This document shows positions 33,567 to 43,687 of a stretch of 64,000 nucleotides of DNA, piece by piece. A program made the translations under genes and the position numbers. The first letter of the stretch is position 1. Every line of letters starts with the position of its first letter. The stretch is from Mycobacterium colombiense (lineage in GTDB: Bacteria; Actinomycetota; Actinomycetes; Mycobacteriales; Mycobacteriaceae). The stretch spans positions 1-64,000 of the forward strand of contig NZ_QMEU01000017.1 in assembly GCF_003284975.1 (NCBI RefSeq), written 5' to 3'. Below the pieces are notes generated by a model. That model searched no databases and was not told the DNA's origin. It saw only the letters and a list, made by a program, of their open reading frames with translations.

Positions 33567-34354
33567 CCGACAACGAGATTCAATCCAGCGTCTTTCCCGC
33601 GGGCACCTTCGCGCCCAACCCGCGGCCCAGCGCGGTGCCGAAAATGCTTGCCGCGCAATTCGGTTTGGAACTCAAGCTGCTGCTGCGCAACGGCGAACAG
33701 CTGCTGCTGACCATGTTCATCCCGATCACACTGCTGGTCGGCCTCACGCTGCTGCCGCTCGGCTCGTTCGGCCAGCACCGCGCGGCCACCTTCACCCCGG
33801 TCATCATGGCGCTGGCCGTGATCTCGACCGCGTTCACCGGTCAGGCGATCGCGGTCGCCTTCGATCGGCGTTACGGCGCGCTCAAGCGGCTCGGCGCCAC
33901 CCCGCTGCCGGTGTGGGGCATCATCGCGGGCAAGTCGCTGGCCGTGGTCACCGTGGTGTTTTTGCAGGCAATCCTGTTGGGCGCCATCGGTTTTGCGCTC
34001 GGCTGGCGACCGGAACCGGTGGCGTTGGCGCTGGGCGCGGCGGTGATCGCGCTGGGCACCGTGGTGTTCGCGGCCCTGGGGCTGCTGCTCGGCGGGACGC
34101 TGCGCGCCGAGATCGTGCTGGCGATCGCCAACCTGATGTGGTTCGTGTTCGCCGGCCTCGGCGCGCTGACCGTGGAAACCGGCATCACCCCGACCGCGGT
34201 CAAGCTGGCGGCACGGCTGACCCCGTCGGGCGCACTCACCGAGGCGCTGTCGCAGGCGATGACCATGTCGGTGGACTGGTTCGGAATCATCGTCCTGGCG
34301 GCGTGGGGCGCGGTGGGCGCGCTGAGTGCGCTGCGCTGGTTCCGCTTCACCTGA
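33563..34354 (+). CDS. ABC-2 type transporter permease (Rv1457c-like)
   Basis: This 263-residue protein has six hydrophobic segments (roughly residues 45-70, 78-98, 125-148, 155-180, 188-208 and 235-258), the ABC-2 permease layout. Start TTG 33563 overlaps the ATPase TGA (TTGA), so the pair is coupled. The substrate is unknown. Proximity to MptB and heme A synthase gives two options, lipoglycan or cofactor export, and neither is supported by a motif. A 12-bp perfect palindrome follows at 34401-34449. Confidence 0.9.
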   Translation: MTDNEIQSSVFPAGTFAPNPRPSAVPKMLAAQFGLELKLLLRNGEQLLLTMFIPITLLVGLTLLPLGSFGQHRAATFTPVIMALAVISTAFTGQAIAVAFDRRYGALKRLGATPLPVWGIIAGKSLAVVTVVFLQAILLGAIGFALGWRPEPVALALGAAVIALGTVVFAALGLLLGGTLRAEIVLAIANLMWFVFAGLGALTVETGITPTAVKLAARLTPSGALTEALSQAMTMSVDWFGIIVLAAWGAVGALSALRWFRFT

Positions 34355-34400
34355 CGGTCGCATCGGGCTGTTCACCTGACGTTCGGGTGGGGCTCGCGAC

Positions 34401-34449
34401 ACTTAAACCACGCACACAACACGCCGATACCGGTGTACGTGGTTTAAGT
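34401..34449. terminator. Inverted repeat after the ABC permease
   Basis: Arms 34401-34412 and 34438-34449 (ACTTAAACCACG / CGTGGTTTAAGT) are perfectly complementary, and four more pairs form inside after one mismatch. It lies 46 bp after the permease stop and 57 bp before ctaA. It probably separates the two transcripts; an operator role is also possible. Confidence 0.6.
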
Positions 34450-34506
34450 CTCGACGCACCCCATCCGTACTACAAGCCGTAGTTTTCGGTGGCTTAGGAT
34501 CGGGCC

Positions 34507-35460
34507 GTGGTTGGACGGATGCTGTTGCGCGTGGTGGACCTGCTGCCCAACCCCAGCCTGGGCGTGCAGCGCCTGATCGCCGCGGCCGTCATCCTCACCC
34601 AGGGCGGCATCGCCATCACCGGCGCGATCGTGCGCGTCACCGCATCGGGCCTGGGCTGCCCCACCTGGCCGCAGTGCTTTCCGGGCAGCTTCGTGCCGGT
34701 GGCCCACGCCGAGGTGCCGCGCATCCACCAGGCCGTCGAGTTCGGCAATCGGATGATCACCTTCGCCGTCGTCATCACCGCGGCGCTGGCCGTGCTGGCC
34801 GTGACCCGGGCGCGGCGGCGCCGCGAGGTCCTCGTCTATGCCTGGCTGATGCCGGTCTCCACCGTCGTGCAGGCGGTGATCGGCGGCATCACCGTGCGCA
34901 CCGGGCTGCTGTGGTGGACGGTGGCCGTCCACCTGCTGACGTCGATGACGATGGTGTGGCTGTCGGTGCTGCTCTACGTGAAAGTGGGCGAGCCCGACGA
35001 CGCAGTGGTGCGCGAGCGAATCGTCCGGCCGCTGCGCGCGCTCACCGCGCTGTCCGGCTTGAACCTGGCCGCCGTGCTGGTCACCGGCACACTGGTGACC
35101 GCCGCCGGCCCGCACGCCGGTGATCGCAGCCCCACCCGCACGGTGCCACGGCTCAAAGTCGAGGTTGACACCCTGGTGCACCTGCACTCGTCGCTGCTGA
35201 TCGCCTACCTGGCCCTGTTGGTGGGGCTGGGCTTCGGGCTGCTGGCCGTGCGCGCCACCCGGCCCGTGCTGGTGCGGCTCGCCGTGCTGCTGGCACTGGT
35301 ATTCGCCCAGGCCGGCGTCGGCACCGCGCAGTACTACACCGGAGTCCCCGCCGTGCTGGTCGCCCTGCACGTGGCCGGGGCCGCGGCCTGCACCGCGGCC
35401 ACCGCGGCGCTATGGGCGGCCATGCGAGAGCGGGCCCAGCCCGAGCCGCTCGCAGGCTGA
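34507..35460 (+). CDS. ctaA: Heme A synthase CtaA
   Basis: This 317-residue membrane protein (eight helices in two four-helix bundles) oxidises the C8 methyl of heme O to heme A for cytochrome aa3. The N-terminal half contains ASGLGCPTWPQCFPGSFVPV near residues 42-61 with the paired cysteines of CtaA loop 1, and IHQAVEFGNR near 74-83 with a heme-ligand His. The second half has VHLHSSLLIAYLAL near 221-234. GTG 34507 has AGGA about eight bases upstream. Its 3' end overlaps the convergent neighbour by 51 bp. Confidence 0.94.
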   Translation: MVGRMLLRVVDLLPNPSLGVQRLIAAAVILTQGGIAITGAIVRVTASGLGCPTWPQCFPGSFVPVAHAEVPRIHQAVEFGNRMITFAVVITAALAVLAVTRARRRREVLVYAWLMPVSTVVQAVIGGITVRTGLLWWTVAVHLLTSMTMVWLSVLLYVKVGEPDDAVVRERIVRPLRALTALSGLNLAAVLVTGTLVTAAGPHAGDRSPTRTVPRLKVEVDTLVHLHSSLLIAYLALLVGLGFGLLAVRATRPVLVRLAVLLALVFAQAGVGTAQYYTGVPAVLVALHVAGAAACTAATAALWAAMRERAQPEPLAG

Positions 35461-36066
35461 CTGCACCGCGACCGCGAACTGACGCTGGGCGATCTCGCGG
35501 GCCGCGGGGTCCAGCCGACGCCACCCCAACGACGGCGCGACCAGATCCAGCGCCGCCACCCGGTCGCCGGCGAGGTCCACCCGCGCATAGAGCAGCTCCC
35601 GCGTGCTCATCCCGGCGCGCCGCGCGGCCGACGTCAGCGCGGCGTGGCCCAGCTCCCACGATTCGAACTCCGGCTCGACCGGCCAGGCGTGCGACCGTTC
35701 GCCGCCCACGAAGATCAACGACGCCCGCGTGACGGGCCGGTCGCGCTGCGTCGGCACGCCGTCGTCCTCGAGGTCGCGCAGATACCGCTCATCGAGGTTC
35801 CAAGCGATGGCGCCGGGCGGGTTGAGCAGGTGGCGCACCCGTCGGGTCCACGCCAGGAATTCGTCGCGCCGATCCCGGCCGTTCGCGCCGGCGCGCAATA
35901 TCACCAGATCTGCGCTGGCGGTTTCCGGGTCGTCCCAGGGCAGGCGGCGCGCGTGCAGACCGCGTCGCCGCAGCGCCGCCACCAGACCGGCGTCGGCGGC
36001 CGCGCCGTCACCGGACCCCGCCAGCACGATGCGGGGATGGAAGACGTCCGGGCGAGCGAGTTTCAT
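35410..36066 (-). CDS. Conserved hypothetical protein (Rv1455-like)
   Basis: This 218-residue protein begins MKLARPDVFHPRIVLAGSGDGAAADAGLVAALRRRG. The N-terminal third looks like a Rossmann-type start and the middle has NPPGAIAWNLDERYLRDLEDDGVPTQRDRPV. The block resembles the front of some ATP-grasp proteins, but the ATP-grasp catalytic core is not evident, so no function is assigned. It converges with ctaA with a 51-bp coding overlap and diverges from qor, with the two starts only 20 bp apart. The start codon lies within a perfect 14-bp palindrome. Confidence 0.75.
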   Translation of the reverse strand: MKLARPDVFHPRIVLAGSGDGAAADAGLVAALRRRGLHARRLPWDDPETASADLVILRAGANGRDRRDEFLAWTRRVRHLLNPPGAIAWNLDERYLRDLEDDGVPTQRDRPVTRASLIFVGGERSHAWPVEPEFESWELGHAALTSAARRAGMSTRELLYARVDLAGDRVAALDLVAPSLGWRRLDPAAREIAQRQFAVAVQSACERLGLGPLSHGRP

Positions 36067-36077
36067 GCCCGGGCATG
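36064..36077. promoter_or_regulatory. Perfect 14-bp palindrome across the divergent starts
   Basis: CATGCCCGGGCATG covers the start codon of the Rv1455-like gene (36066-36064) and ends 8 bp before the qor ATG at 36086. With so little space both genes are probably leaderless or nearly so, and a dimeric regulator bound here would block both. No regulator gene is adjacent. Confidence 0.45.
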
Positions 36078-36085
36078 ATAAGCGG

Positions 36086-37060
36086 ATGCACGCAATCGAA
36101 GTCAGCGAGACCGGCGGCCCCGAGGTGCTGCGCTACGTCGATACGCCCCAGCCGGCCCCCGGGCCCGGCGAGGTGCTGATCAAGGCCGAGGCCATCGGTG
36201 TCAACTACATCGACACCTATTTCCGCTCCGGGCAGTACCCGCGCGAGTTGCCGTTCGTCCTCGGCTCGGAGCTGGCCGGAACCGTCGAAGCCCTCGGCGA
36301 CGGCGTCGACGGGTTGCGCGTCGGCGACCGCGTGGTCAGCGCCGCGGCGTCCGGTGGGTATGCCGAATATGCCACGGCCCCAGCGCATTTGACCGCTGAG
36401 GTGCCCGACGGCGTGACCGCCGATGTTTCGGCCTCGGCCCTGCTGAAGGGCCTGACCGCCCATTACCTGCTCAAGTCCGTGTATCCGGTGCAGGCGGGCG
36501 ACACTGTGCTGGTGCACGCCGGCGCGGGCGGCGTCGGCCTGATCCTGACCCAGTGGGCCCACCTGCTCGGTGCGCGGGTGATCACCACGGTCTCCACCCC
36601 GGAGAAGGAGCGGCTGTCCCGGCGGGCGGGCGCCGACGAGGTGCTCCCCTACCCCGAGGACGCCGCGGCGTTCGGCGAGCGCATCCGTTCGCTGACCGAC
36701 GGTGCCGGCGTGGCCGCCGTGTACGACGGCGTGGGCGCGACCACCTTCGAGGCGAGCCTGGCCAGCCTGGCCATCCGGGGCACGCTGGCGCTGTTCGGCG
36801 CCGCCAGCGGGCCCGTTCCGCCGTTCGACCCGCAGCGCCTCAACGCCGCCGGCTCGGTGTTGTTGACCCGCCCGTCGCTGGCGCACTTCGTGCGCACCGG
36901 CCAGGAATTCAGCTGGCGGGCAGAGGAGTTGTTCGCCGCGATCGCCGCCGGCGACATCACCGTCGAGGTCGGCGGGCGCTACCCCCTGGCCGAAGCTGCG
37001 CGCGCCCACCAGGATCTGCAGGGCCGCAAGACGGCGGGCTCGATCGTGCTGCTGCCCTAG
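36086..37060 (+). CDS. qor: NADPH:quinone oxidoreductase (zeta-crystallin type)
   Basis: This 324-residue medium-chain dehydrogenase/reductase lacks the zinc ligands. It starts MHAIEVSETGGPEVLRYVDTP and has the nucleotide motif HAGAGGVGLILTQWA near residues 143-157, with YDGVGATTFEASLASL near 213-228. It reduces quinones one electron at a time using NADPH. It corresponds to Rv1454c by position. The open frame upstream to 35603 is a shadow of the opposite-strand gene. Confidence 0.93.
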   Translation: MHAIEVSETGGPEVLRYVDTPQPAPGPGEVLIKAEAIGVNYIDTYFRSGQYPRELPFVLGSELAGTVEALGDGVDGLRVGDRVVSAAASGGYAEYATAPAHLTAEVPDGVTADVSASALLKGLTAHYLLKSVYPVQAGDTVLVHAGAGGVGLILTQWAHLLGARVITTVSTPEKERLSRRAGADEVLPYPEDAAAFGERIRSLTDGAGVAAVYDGVGATTFEASLASLAIRGTLALFGAASGPVPPFDPQRLNAAGSVLLTRPSLAHFVRTGQEFSWRAEELFAAIAAGDITVEVGGRYPLAEAARAHQDLQGRKTAGSIVLLP

Positions 37061-37073
37061 ATAATTCGAGCCG

Positions 37074-37475
37074 CTACGCGTGAGGGCAGAAGATTCCCAG
37101 AACCTGCTGGCAATTGTCTCTATTGATCAGGCCCGGCGGCGGTGGTGGTGGCGGTGCCGGCGGGTTGTCGCCGTCCCAGATGTTTTGGGCGACATTGCCC
37201 TGTCCGAACCAGACGTAGTAGTAGGTGTGGCAGACGTTGTTGTCCCAGACGACGGGGTTGGTGACATGGTTGCCGGTCGGCGGCAACGGTTGCCCGGGGC
37301 ACCAGCGGCACGGCCCCTGGGGGTGGTCGTTGGGACAGCCGGGCCACGCGTCCAGCGGCATCGGCCCGGGTTGGGCCCCGGCGATACCCGTGGTGATGCC
37401 CATGTCACAGAAGGACAGGCCGACCGAAAGCAGCGTTCCGGCGACCAACGCCCTGACGATGCGGTGAGTTGCCAT
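37074..37475 (-). CDS. Small secreted Pro-rich, Cys-containing protein
   Basis: This 133-residue protein has a signal peptide (about 1-34, cleavage near AGA-QP). The mature part has Cys pairs (PGCPNDHPQGPCRWCPG, NNVCHTYYYVWFG, DNCQQVLGIFC) and a run of eight or more prolines near residues 107-115. Mature size is about 99 residues. It resembles a mycobacterial family of small exported proteins of unknown function. The even number of mature cysteines suggests disulfides. It follows qor convergently, 13 bases apart. Confidence 0.75.
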   Translation of the reverse strand: MATHRIVRALVAGTLLSVGLSFCDMGITTGIAGAQPGPMPLDAWPGCPNDHPQGPCRWCPGQPLPPTGNHVTNPVVWDNNVCHTYYYVWFGQGNVAQNIWDGDNPPAPPPPPPPGLINRDNCQQVLGIFCPHA

Positions 37476-37586
37476 GCCTGAAGTGTGATCCCGTGGACCG
37501 GCTACCGATCCCAGATAAGAAATCAGTTCTCGAATTCGCCGGGTGATGCGTTCACGGCACCGAGACGACGCGAGTCGACGACCGGC

Positions 37587-38570
37587 TCAGAACAGGTGCG
37601 GCAGCCCGATGGCCGAGTCGATGGCGAGCGCGCAGAACACCACCGCCAGATAGTTGTTCGACTGCAGGAACAACCGCAGCGGCCGGACCGGCTCGCCGGC
37701 GCGGACCCCGGCGTAGAGCTGGTGGGCCATCGCCAGGAACCACACCCCGGCCACCAGGGCGACCGCGGCGTACAGCCAGCCGGTCGCCAGCGCCAGCGCC
37801 AGCGTGGCCAGCACCGTCAGCCAGGTGTAGATCAGGATCTGCTTCGTGACCTGACGCTCGGTCGCCACGGCCGGCAGCATCGGCACGCCCGCCGCCTTGT
37901 AATCGTCCTTGTAGCGCATCGCCAGCGCCCAGGTGTGCGGCGGCGTCCAGAAGAAGATGATCGCGAACATCACCAGCGCGGGCCAGCCAATGGTGCCCGT
38001 GACGGCCGACCAGCCGATCATCACCGGCATGCAGCCGGCCGCGCCGCCCCACACCACGTTCTGCGAGGTGCGGCGCTTGAGCAGCAGGGTGTAGACGAAC
38101 ACGTAGAACGCGATCGTGGCCAAGGCCAGCAGCCCGGACAACAGGTTGCTGGTCCACCACAGCCAGAAGAACGACGCCACCGTCAGCACCAGGCCGAGCA
38201 CCAGGGCGTTGCGCGTCGGCACCGCGGCGCGCGCGAGCGGCCGCCGGGCCGTGCGCTTCATCACCTTGTCGATGTCGGCGTCGGCCACGCAGTTCAACGT
38301 GTTGGCACCCCCGGCGGCCAGCATCCCGCCGATCAGCGTGTTGACGATCAGCAGCGGGTTCACCGTGCCCCGCTGCGCCAGCAGCATGGCCGGGATCGCG
38401 GTAACGAGCAGCAGTTCGATGACCCGCGGCTTGGTCAGCGCCAGATATGCCAGCACCCGCTGGATTGCCCGGCTCCTCACCGTCCCGGTACCCGGCCCGG
38501 ATCGTCGCCGGGCGGCGCCGTGTCCTCGGCTTGGCAATCGGCTCGGCGCGACGCGCCCGCGAACGCTCAC
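37587..38570 (-). CDS. ctaB: Protoheme IX farnesyltransferase (heme O synthase)
   Basis: This 327-residue UbiA-type prenyltransferase has about nine membrane helices and makes heme O from heme B and farnesyl diphosphate, upstream of CtaA. The Asp-rich motif is [20 protein letters not shown] near residues 88-107; the second polar loop is [19 protein letters not shown] near 211-229. GTG 38570 has AAGGAG seven bases upstream and gives [12 protein letters not shown]. The 255-bp gap to tkt (divergent) shows no gene. Confidence 0.95.
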   Translation of the reverse strand: MSVRGRVAPSRLPSRGHGAARRRSGPGTGTVRSRAIQRVLAYLALTKPRVIELLLVTAIPAMLLAQRGTVNPLLIVNTLIGGMLAAGGANTLNCVADADIDKVMKRTARRPLARAAVPTRNALVLGLVLTVASFFWLWWTSNLLSGLLALATIAFYVFVYTLLLKRRTSQNVVWGGAAGCMPVMIGWSAVTGTIGWPALVMFAIIFFWTPPHTWALAMRYKDDYKAAGVPMLPAVATERQVTKQILIYTWLTVLATLALALATGWLYAAVALVAGVWFLAMAHQLYAGVRAGEPVRPLRLFLQSNNYLAVVFCALAIDSAIGLPHLF

Positions 38571-38825
38571 GCAATTACTCCTTGGGGTCGCAGCGGCGCG
38601 CAGCATCTACTACGCACGATGGTAGACCGCGGTGTGGCGATGGCCCGCCCGCGGGTCGGTTCCCGCAGAGTTTTCCCAGATTCGCGAACTGAATGTTAGG
38701 CACTTTCGACGGGCGCGTAATTTTCACACCTGCCGGCGGTGGGTACCCGAAATCCTGCGCTGCAAGAGCCGGCCCTCCCGCACTAGGGTGGGATTGATCA
38801 GCTCGATGACCCAAGGACTGAGTCT

Positions 38826-40925
38826 GTGACGACACTCGAAGAGATCTCCACGCTGACCCAACCGCACCTTCCCGACGACTGGTCCGAGCTCGACTCGGCC
38901 GCCGTCGACACCATCCGGGTGCTGGCCGCCGACGCGGTGCAAAAGGTCGGCAACGGCCATCCCGGGACGGCGATGAGCCTGGCGCCGCTGGCATACACCC
39001 TGTTTCAGCGGGCGATGGTCCACGATCCCAGCGACACCTACTGGCTGGGCCGCGACCGGTTCGTCCTGTCCTGCGGGCACAGCAGTCTGACGCTGTACCT
39101 GCAGCTGTACCTGGGCGGTTTTGGGCTGGAGCTGTCCGACATCGAGTCGCTGCGCACCTGGGGGTCGAAGACCCCCGGGCATCCGGAATTCCGGCACACC
39201 AAGGGCGTCGAGATCACCACCGGGCCGCTGGGCCAGGGCCTGGCCTCGGCGGTGGGCATGGCAATGGCCGCGCGCTATGAGCGCGGGCTGTTCGATCCGG
39301 ACGCCGCCCCGGGCACCAGCCCGTTCGACCACTTCATCTACGTGATCGCCTCCGACGGCGACATCGAAGAGGGCGTCACCTCGGAGGCCTCGTCGCTGGC
39401 GGCCGTCCAGCAGCTGGGCAACCTGATCGTCTTCTACGACCACAACGAGATCTCCATCGAGGACGACACCAACATCGCCCTGTGCGAGGACACCGCCGCG
39501 CGGTACCGCGCCTACGGCTGGCACGTGCAGGAGATCGAGGGCGGCGAAAACGTCGTCGCGATCGAGGAGGCCATCGCCAACGCGAGGGCGGCCACCGACC
39601 GGCCGTCGTTCATCTCGCTGCGCACCATCATCGGCTACCCCGCGCCCAAGCTGATGAACACCGGCAAGGCGCACGGCGCGGCACTGGGCGACGAGGAAGT
39701 CGCCGCCGTCAAGGAGATCCTCGGCTTCGACCCGGAGAAGAAGTTCGAGGTGCGCGACGAGGTGATCGCCCACACCCGCAAGCTGGTGGACCGCGGCAGG
39801 GAAGCCCACGAGAAGTGGCAGGCCGACTTCGACGCCTGGGCGCAGGCACAACCCGAACGCAAGGCGCTGCTGGACCGGTTGACCGCCGAGGAGCTGCCCG
39901 ACGGCTGGGACGCCGACCTGCCGCGCTGGGAACCCGGCTCCGACCCGATCGCCACCCGCAAGGCCTCCAACGAAGTTCTCAACGCGCTCGGGCCGAAACT
40001 GCCGGAGCTGTGGGGTGGTTCGGCCGACCTGGCGGGTAGCAACAACACCACCATCAAGGGCGCGGATTCCTTTGGGCCGCCGTCTATTTCGACCAAGGAC
40101 TACACGGCGCACTGGTACGGACGGACGTTGCATTTCGGTGTGCGCGAGCACGCGATGGGCGCTATTCTGTCCGGCATCGTCCTGCACGGACCAACCCGTG
40201 CCTACGGCGGCACCTTCCTGCAGTTCTCCGACTACATGCGGCCCGCGGTGCGGCTGGCCTCGTTGATGGACATAGACACGATCTACGTGTGGACCCACGA
40301 CTCGATCGGCCTTGGCGAGGACGGCCCGACCCATCAGCCGATCGAGCACCTCGCGGCGCTGCGCGCCATCCCGAACCTGTCGGTGGTGCGCCCGGCCGAC
40401 GCCAACGAGACTGCCTACGCCTGGCGCACGGTCCTGGCCCGCGGCAACGGCAGCGGCCCCGTCGGCCTGATGCTGACGCGCCAGAATGTGCCGGTGCTGG
40501 AGGGCACCAGCGCCGAGGGCGTCGCCCGGGGCGGCTACGTTCTAGGCTCGGACGGCGAGGAGCCCGGCCAAGAGCCAGACGTGGTGCTGATCGCGACCGG
40601 CTCGGAGGTCCAGCTCGCCGTTGATGCGCAGAAGTTGTTGGCGGACAAGGACATTGTGGCGCGGGTGGTTTCCATGCCGTGCGTCGAGTGGTTCGAGTCC
40701 CAGCCGGAGGACTACCGCGACAGCGTGCTGCCGCCGACCGTATCGGCGCGGGTGGCCGTCGAGGCCGGGGTGGCCCAGTCCTGGCACAAGCTCGTCGGCG
40801 ACACCGGCAGGATCGTCTCGATCGAGCACTATGGCGAGTCCGCCGATTACAAAACGTTGTTCCGGGAATTCGGTTTCACCGCAGAAGCCGTCGCGGCCGC
40901 CGCGGAACAGGTAGTGGACAACTGA
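38826..40925 (+). CDS. tkt: Transketolase
   Basis: This 699-residue ThDP enzyme transfers two-carbon units in the pentose-phosphate pathway. [18 protein letters not shown] lies near residues 43-60, the ThDP-binding [32 protein letters not shown] near 177-208, and the pyrimidine domain has [20 protein letters not shown] near 489-508. GTG 38826 begins [16 protein letters not shown]. It opens the operon tkt-tal-zwf-opcA-pgl, with tal 15 bases downstream. Confidence 0.97.
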   Translation: MTTLEEISTLTQPHLPDDWSELDSAAVDTIRVLAADAVQKVGNGHPGTAMSLAPLAYTLFQRAMVHDPSDTYWLGRDRFVLSCGHSSLTLYLQLYLGGFGLELSDIESLRTWGSKTPGHPEFRHTKGVEITTGPLGQGLASAVGMAMAARYERGLFDPDAAPGTSPFDHFIYVIASDGDIEEGVTSEASSLAAVQQLGNLIVFYDHNEISIEDDTNIALCEDTAARYRAYGWHVQEIEGGENVVAIEEAIANARAATDRPSFISLRTIIGYPAPKLMNTGKAHGAALGDEEVAAVKEILGFDPEKKFEVRDEVIAHTRKLVDRGREAHEKWQADFDAWAQAQPERKALLDRLTAEELPDGWDADLPRWEPGSDPIATRKASNEVLNALGPKLPELWGGSADLAGSNNTTIKGADSFGPPSISTKDYTAHWYGRTLHFGVREHAMGAILSGIVLHGPTRAYGGTFLQFSDYMRPAVRLASLMDIDTIYVWTHDSIGLGEDGPTHQPIEHLAALRAIPNLSVVRPADANETAYAWRTVLARGNGSGPVGLMLTRQNVPVLEGTSAEGVARGGYVLGSDGEEPGQEPDVVLIATGSEVQLAVDAQKLLADKDIVARVVSMPCVEWFESQPEDYRDSVLPPTVSARVAVEAGVAQSWHKLVGDTGRIVSIEHYGESADYKTLFREFGFTAEAVAAAAEQVVDN

Positions 40926-40940
40926 GAAAGGGCGTTTCAA

Positions 40941-42059
40941 ATGACTCAGAACCCCAACCTCGCGGCGCTGTCCGCCGCGGGTGTATCCGTCTGGCTGGAT
41001 GACTTGTCCCGCCAGCGGCTGGAGTCGGGCAACCTGCAGGAGCTGATCGACACGAAAAGCGTTGTCGGCGTGACCACCAACCCGTCGATCTTCCAGAAGG
41101 CGCTCGCCGAGGGCGATGCGTACGAGGGCCAGATCGCCGAGCTGGCCGAGCGCGGCGCCGATGTCGACGCGACCATCCGCACCGTCACCACCGACGACGT
41201 GCGCAACGCGTGCGACGTGCTCAAGCGGGAGTGGGAGGCCTCCGACGGCGTCGACGGGCGGGTGTCCATCGAGGTCGACCCGCGGCTGGCCGCGGAGACC
41301 GACAAGACGATCGCGCAGGCCGTCGAGCTGTGGAAGATCGTCGACCGGCCCAACCTGTTCATCAAGATCCCGGCGACCAAGGCCGGCATTCCGGCGATCA
41401 CCGCCGTTCTCGCGGAGGGCATTTCGGTCAACGTCACGTTGATCTTTTCCGTCGAGCGGCACCGCCAGGTGATGGACGCCTACCTGGCCGGCCTGGAGAA
41501 GGCGCGCGAAGCGGGCCACGATATTTCCAAGATCCATTCCGTCGCATCGTTTTTCGTGTCCCGGGTGGACACCGAGGTGGACAAGCGGCTGGAGAAGATC
41601 GGGTCCGACGACGCCAAGGCGCTGCTGGGCAAGGCAGGGGTGGCCAACGCGCGCCTGGCCTACGCGGCCTACCAGGAGGTGTTCGAGGGCGGCGATCGCT
41701 TCGAGTCGCTCAAGGCCGACGGCGCCCGGGTGCAGCGTCCGCTGTGGGCGTCCACCGGTGTGAAGAACCCCGACTACTCCGACACGCTCTACGTCACCGA
41801 GCTGGTCGCCCCTAACACGGTGAACACCATGCCGGAGAAGACGATTGACGCGGTCGCCGACCACGGTGAGATCAAGGGCGACACCGTCACCGGCACCGCC
41901 GGGGACGCCCAGGCGGTGTTCGACAAGCTGGACCAGATCGGCATCGATCTGACCGACGTCTTCAAGGTGCTCGAGAACGAGGGTGTGGAGAAGTTCGTGG
42001 ATTCCTGGACCGAGCTGCTGGAAGAAACGCAGAAGCAGCTGCGTTCCGCCTCCAAATGA
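40941..42059 (+). CDS. tal: Transaldolase
   Basis: This 372-residue enzyme transfers a dihydroxyacetone unit. The Schiff-base Lys is in [12 protein letters not shown] near residue 138, and [11 protein letters not shown] near 44-54 is the family N-terminal signature. This is the long actinobacterial type. ATG 40941 has GAAAGGGCG upstream. The zwf ATG overlaps its TGA. Confidence 0.96.
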   Translation: MTQNPNLAALSAAGVSVWLDDLSRQRLESGNLQELIDTKSVVGVTTNPSIFQKALAEGDAYEGQIAELAERGADVDATIRTVTTDDVRNACDVLKREWEASDGVDGRVSIEVDPRLAAETDKTIAQAVELWKIVDRPNLFIKIPATKAGIPAITAVLAEGISVNVTLIFSVERHRQVMDAYLAGLEKAREAGHDISKIHSVASFFVSRVDTEVDKRLEKIGSDDAKALLGKAGVANARLAYAAYQEVFEGGDRFESLKADGARVQRPLWASTGVKNPDYSDTLYVTELVAPNTVNTMPEKTIDAVADHGEIKGDTVTGTAGDAQAVFDKLDQIGIDLTDVFKVLENEGVEKFVDSWTELLEETQKQLRSASK

Positions 42060-43600
42060 GCCCAGCCCGCACCGCGCAACAATGGCATAACCCTTTACGG
42101 GACAAGCGCGACAAGCGGCTTCCGCGGATCGCGGGGCCGTGCGGGATGGTGATCTTCGGCGTCACCGGCGACCTGGCTCGCAAAAAGGTCATGCCCGCCA
42201 TCTACGACCTGGCCAATCGCGGTCTGCTGCCGCCCAGCTTCTCGCTGGTGGGCTTCGCCCGCCGGGACTGGAGCACCCAGGATTTCGGCAAGGTGGTGCA
42301 CGAGGCCGTCAAAGAACACTGCCGCACACCGTTCCGGCAAGAGAACTGGGACCGGCTCGCCGAGGGATTCCGTTTTGTCCCGGGCGCTTTCGACGACGAC
42401 GAGGCGTTCGGCCGGCTGGCCGAGACCCTGGACAAGCTGGACGCCGAGCGCGGCACCGGCGGCAACCACGCCTTCTATCTGGCCATCCCGCCTAATTCCT
42501 TCCCGATGGTGTGTGAACAACTACACAAGTCCGGCCTGGCGCGCCCGCAGGGCGAGCGGTGGAGCCGGGTGGTCATCGAGAAGCCGTTCGGCCACGATCT
42601 GGAGAGTGCGCAGGCCCTGAACAAAACCGTCAACAGTGTGTTCCCGGAGGAGTCGGTGTTCCGGATCGACCACTACCTGGGCAAGGAGACGGTCCGCAAC
42701 ATCCTGGCGCTGCGGTTCGCCAATCAGCTGTTCGACCCGATCTGGAACGCGCACTACGTCGACCACGTGCAGATCACCATGGCCGAGGACATCGGACTGG
42801 GCGGCCGGGCCGGCTACTACGACGGCATCGGCGCCGCGCGCGACGTCATCCAGAACCACCTGATGCAGCTGCTGGCGCTGACCGCGATGGAGGAGCCGGT
42901 CAGCTTCAGCCCCTCGGCGCTGCAGGCCGAGAAGATCAAGGTGCTCTCGGCCACCCACCTTGCCGAGCCCCTCGACGAGACGACCAGCCGCGGTCAGTAC
43001 GCCGCCGGCTGGCAGGGCGGCGAGAAGGTGGTCGGGTTGCTCGACGAGGAAGGCTTTGCCAAGGACTCGACCACCGAGACGTTCGCCGCCATCACGCTCG
43101 AGGTGGACACCCGCCGCTGGGCGGGGGTGCCCTTCTACCTGCGTACCGGAAAACGCCTGGGCCGCAGGGTGACCGAGATCGCCCTGGTCTTCAAGCGGGC
43201 GCCGCACCTGCCGTTCGATGCGACCATGACCGACGAGCTGGGCACCAACGCCATGGTGATCCGGGTGCAGCCCGACGAGGGCGTCACGCTGCGGTTCGGC
43301 TCCAAGGTGCCGGGCACCGCGATGGAGGTCCGCGACGTCAACATGGACTTCTCCTACGGCTCGGCGTTCGCCGAGGAATCGCCGGAGGCCTACGAACAGT
43401 TGATCCTCGATGTGCTGCTCGGCGAGCCGTCCCTGTTTCCGGTGAACGAAGAGGTCGAATTGGCTTGGGACATACTCGATCCCGTGCTCAACAACTGGGC
43501 GGCGGACGGTAAGCCCGAACCGTACGAGTCGGGCACCTGGGGTCCGGACTCGGCGTTCGAGATGCTGCGGCGCACCGGCCGGGAATGGCGGCGCCCGTGA
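42056..43600 (+). CDS. zwf: Glucose-6-phosphate 1-dehydrogenase
   Basis: This 514-residue enzyme makes 6-phosphogluconolactone with NAD(P)+. The coenzyme motif is [10 protein letters not shown] near residues 34-43, the substrate/catalytic segment [10 protein letters not shown] near 202-211 (with catalytic His downstream) and [15 protein letters not shown] near 267-281. It overlaps tal by four bases. Its TGA is the left border of the 85-bp MIRU-type element before opcA. Confidence 0.96.
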   Translation: MSPARTAQQWHNPLRDKRDKRLPRIAGPCGMVIFGVTGDLARKKVMPAIYDLANRGLLPPSFSLVGFARRDWSTQDFGKVVHEAVKEHCRTPFRQENWDRLAEGFRFVPGAFDDDEAFGRLAETLDKLDAERGTGGNHAFYLAIPPNSFPMVCEQLHKSGLARPQGERWSRVVIEKPFGHDLESAQALNKTVNSVFPEESVFRIDHYLGKETVRNILALRFANQLFDPIWNAHYVDHVQITMAEDIGLGGRAGYYDGIGAARDVIQNHLMQLLALTAMEEPVSFSPSALQAEKIKVLSATHLAEPLDETTSRGQYAAGWQGGEKVVGLLDEEGFAKDSTTETFAAITLEVDTRRWAGVPFYLRTGKRLGRRVTEIALVFKRAPHLPFDATMTDELGTNAMVIRVQPDEGVTLRFGSKVPGTAMEVRDVNMDFSYGSAFAEESPEAYEQLILDVLLGEPSLFPVNEEVELAWDILDPVLNNWAADGKPEPYESGTWGPDSAFEMLRRTGREWRRP

Positions 43601-43687
43601 TCCGCGCCGCGACGATGCAGCGGGGGCGCCCCCAGCCGCGCCGCGGCGAGGGGGACGCAGCGATGAGAAGGAGCGCCGCTCGTGATC
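43597..43687 (+). repeat. MIRU-type element between zwf and opcA, GTGATC on both sides
   Basis: An 85-bp unit (43597-43681) is bordered by GTGATC at 43597-43602 (zwf stop) and 43682-43687 (opcA start). It shares CGACGATGCAG, AGCGATGAG and GCGCTC-GTGA-like ends with the element at 32524. It supplies AAGGAG (43668-43673) eight bases before the opcA GTG. The internal part is expanded by GGGGGCGCCCCC-type sequence. Confidence 0.85.
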
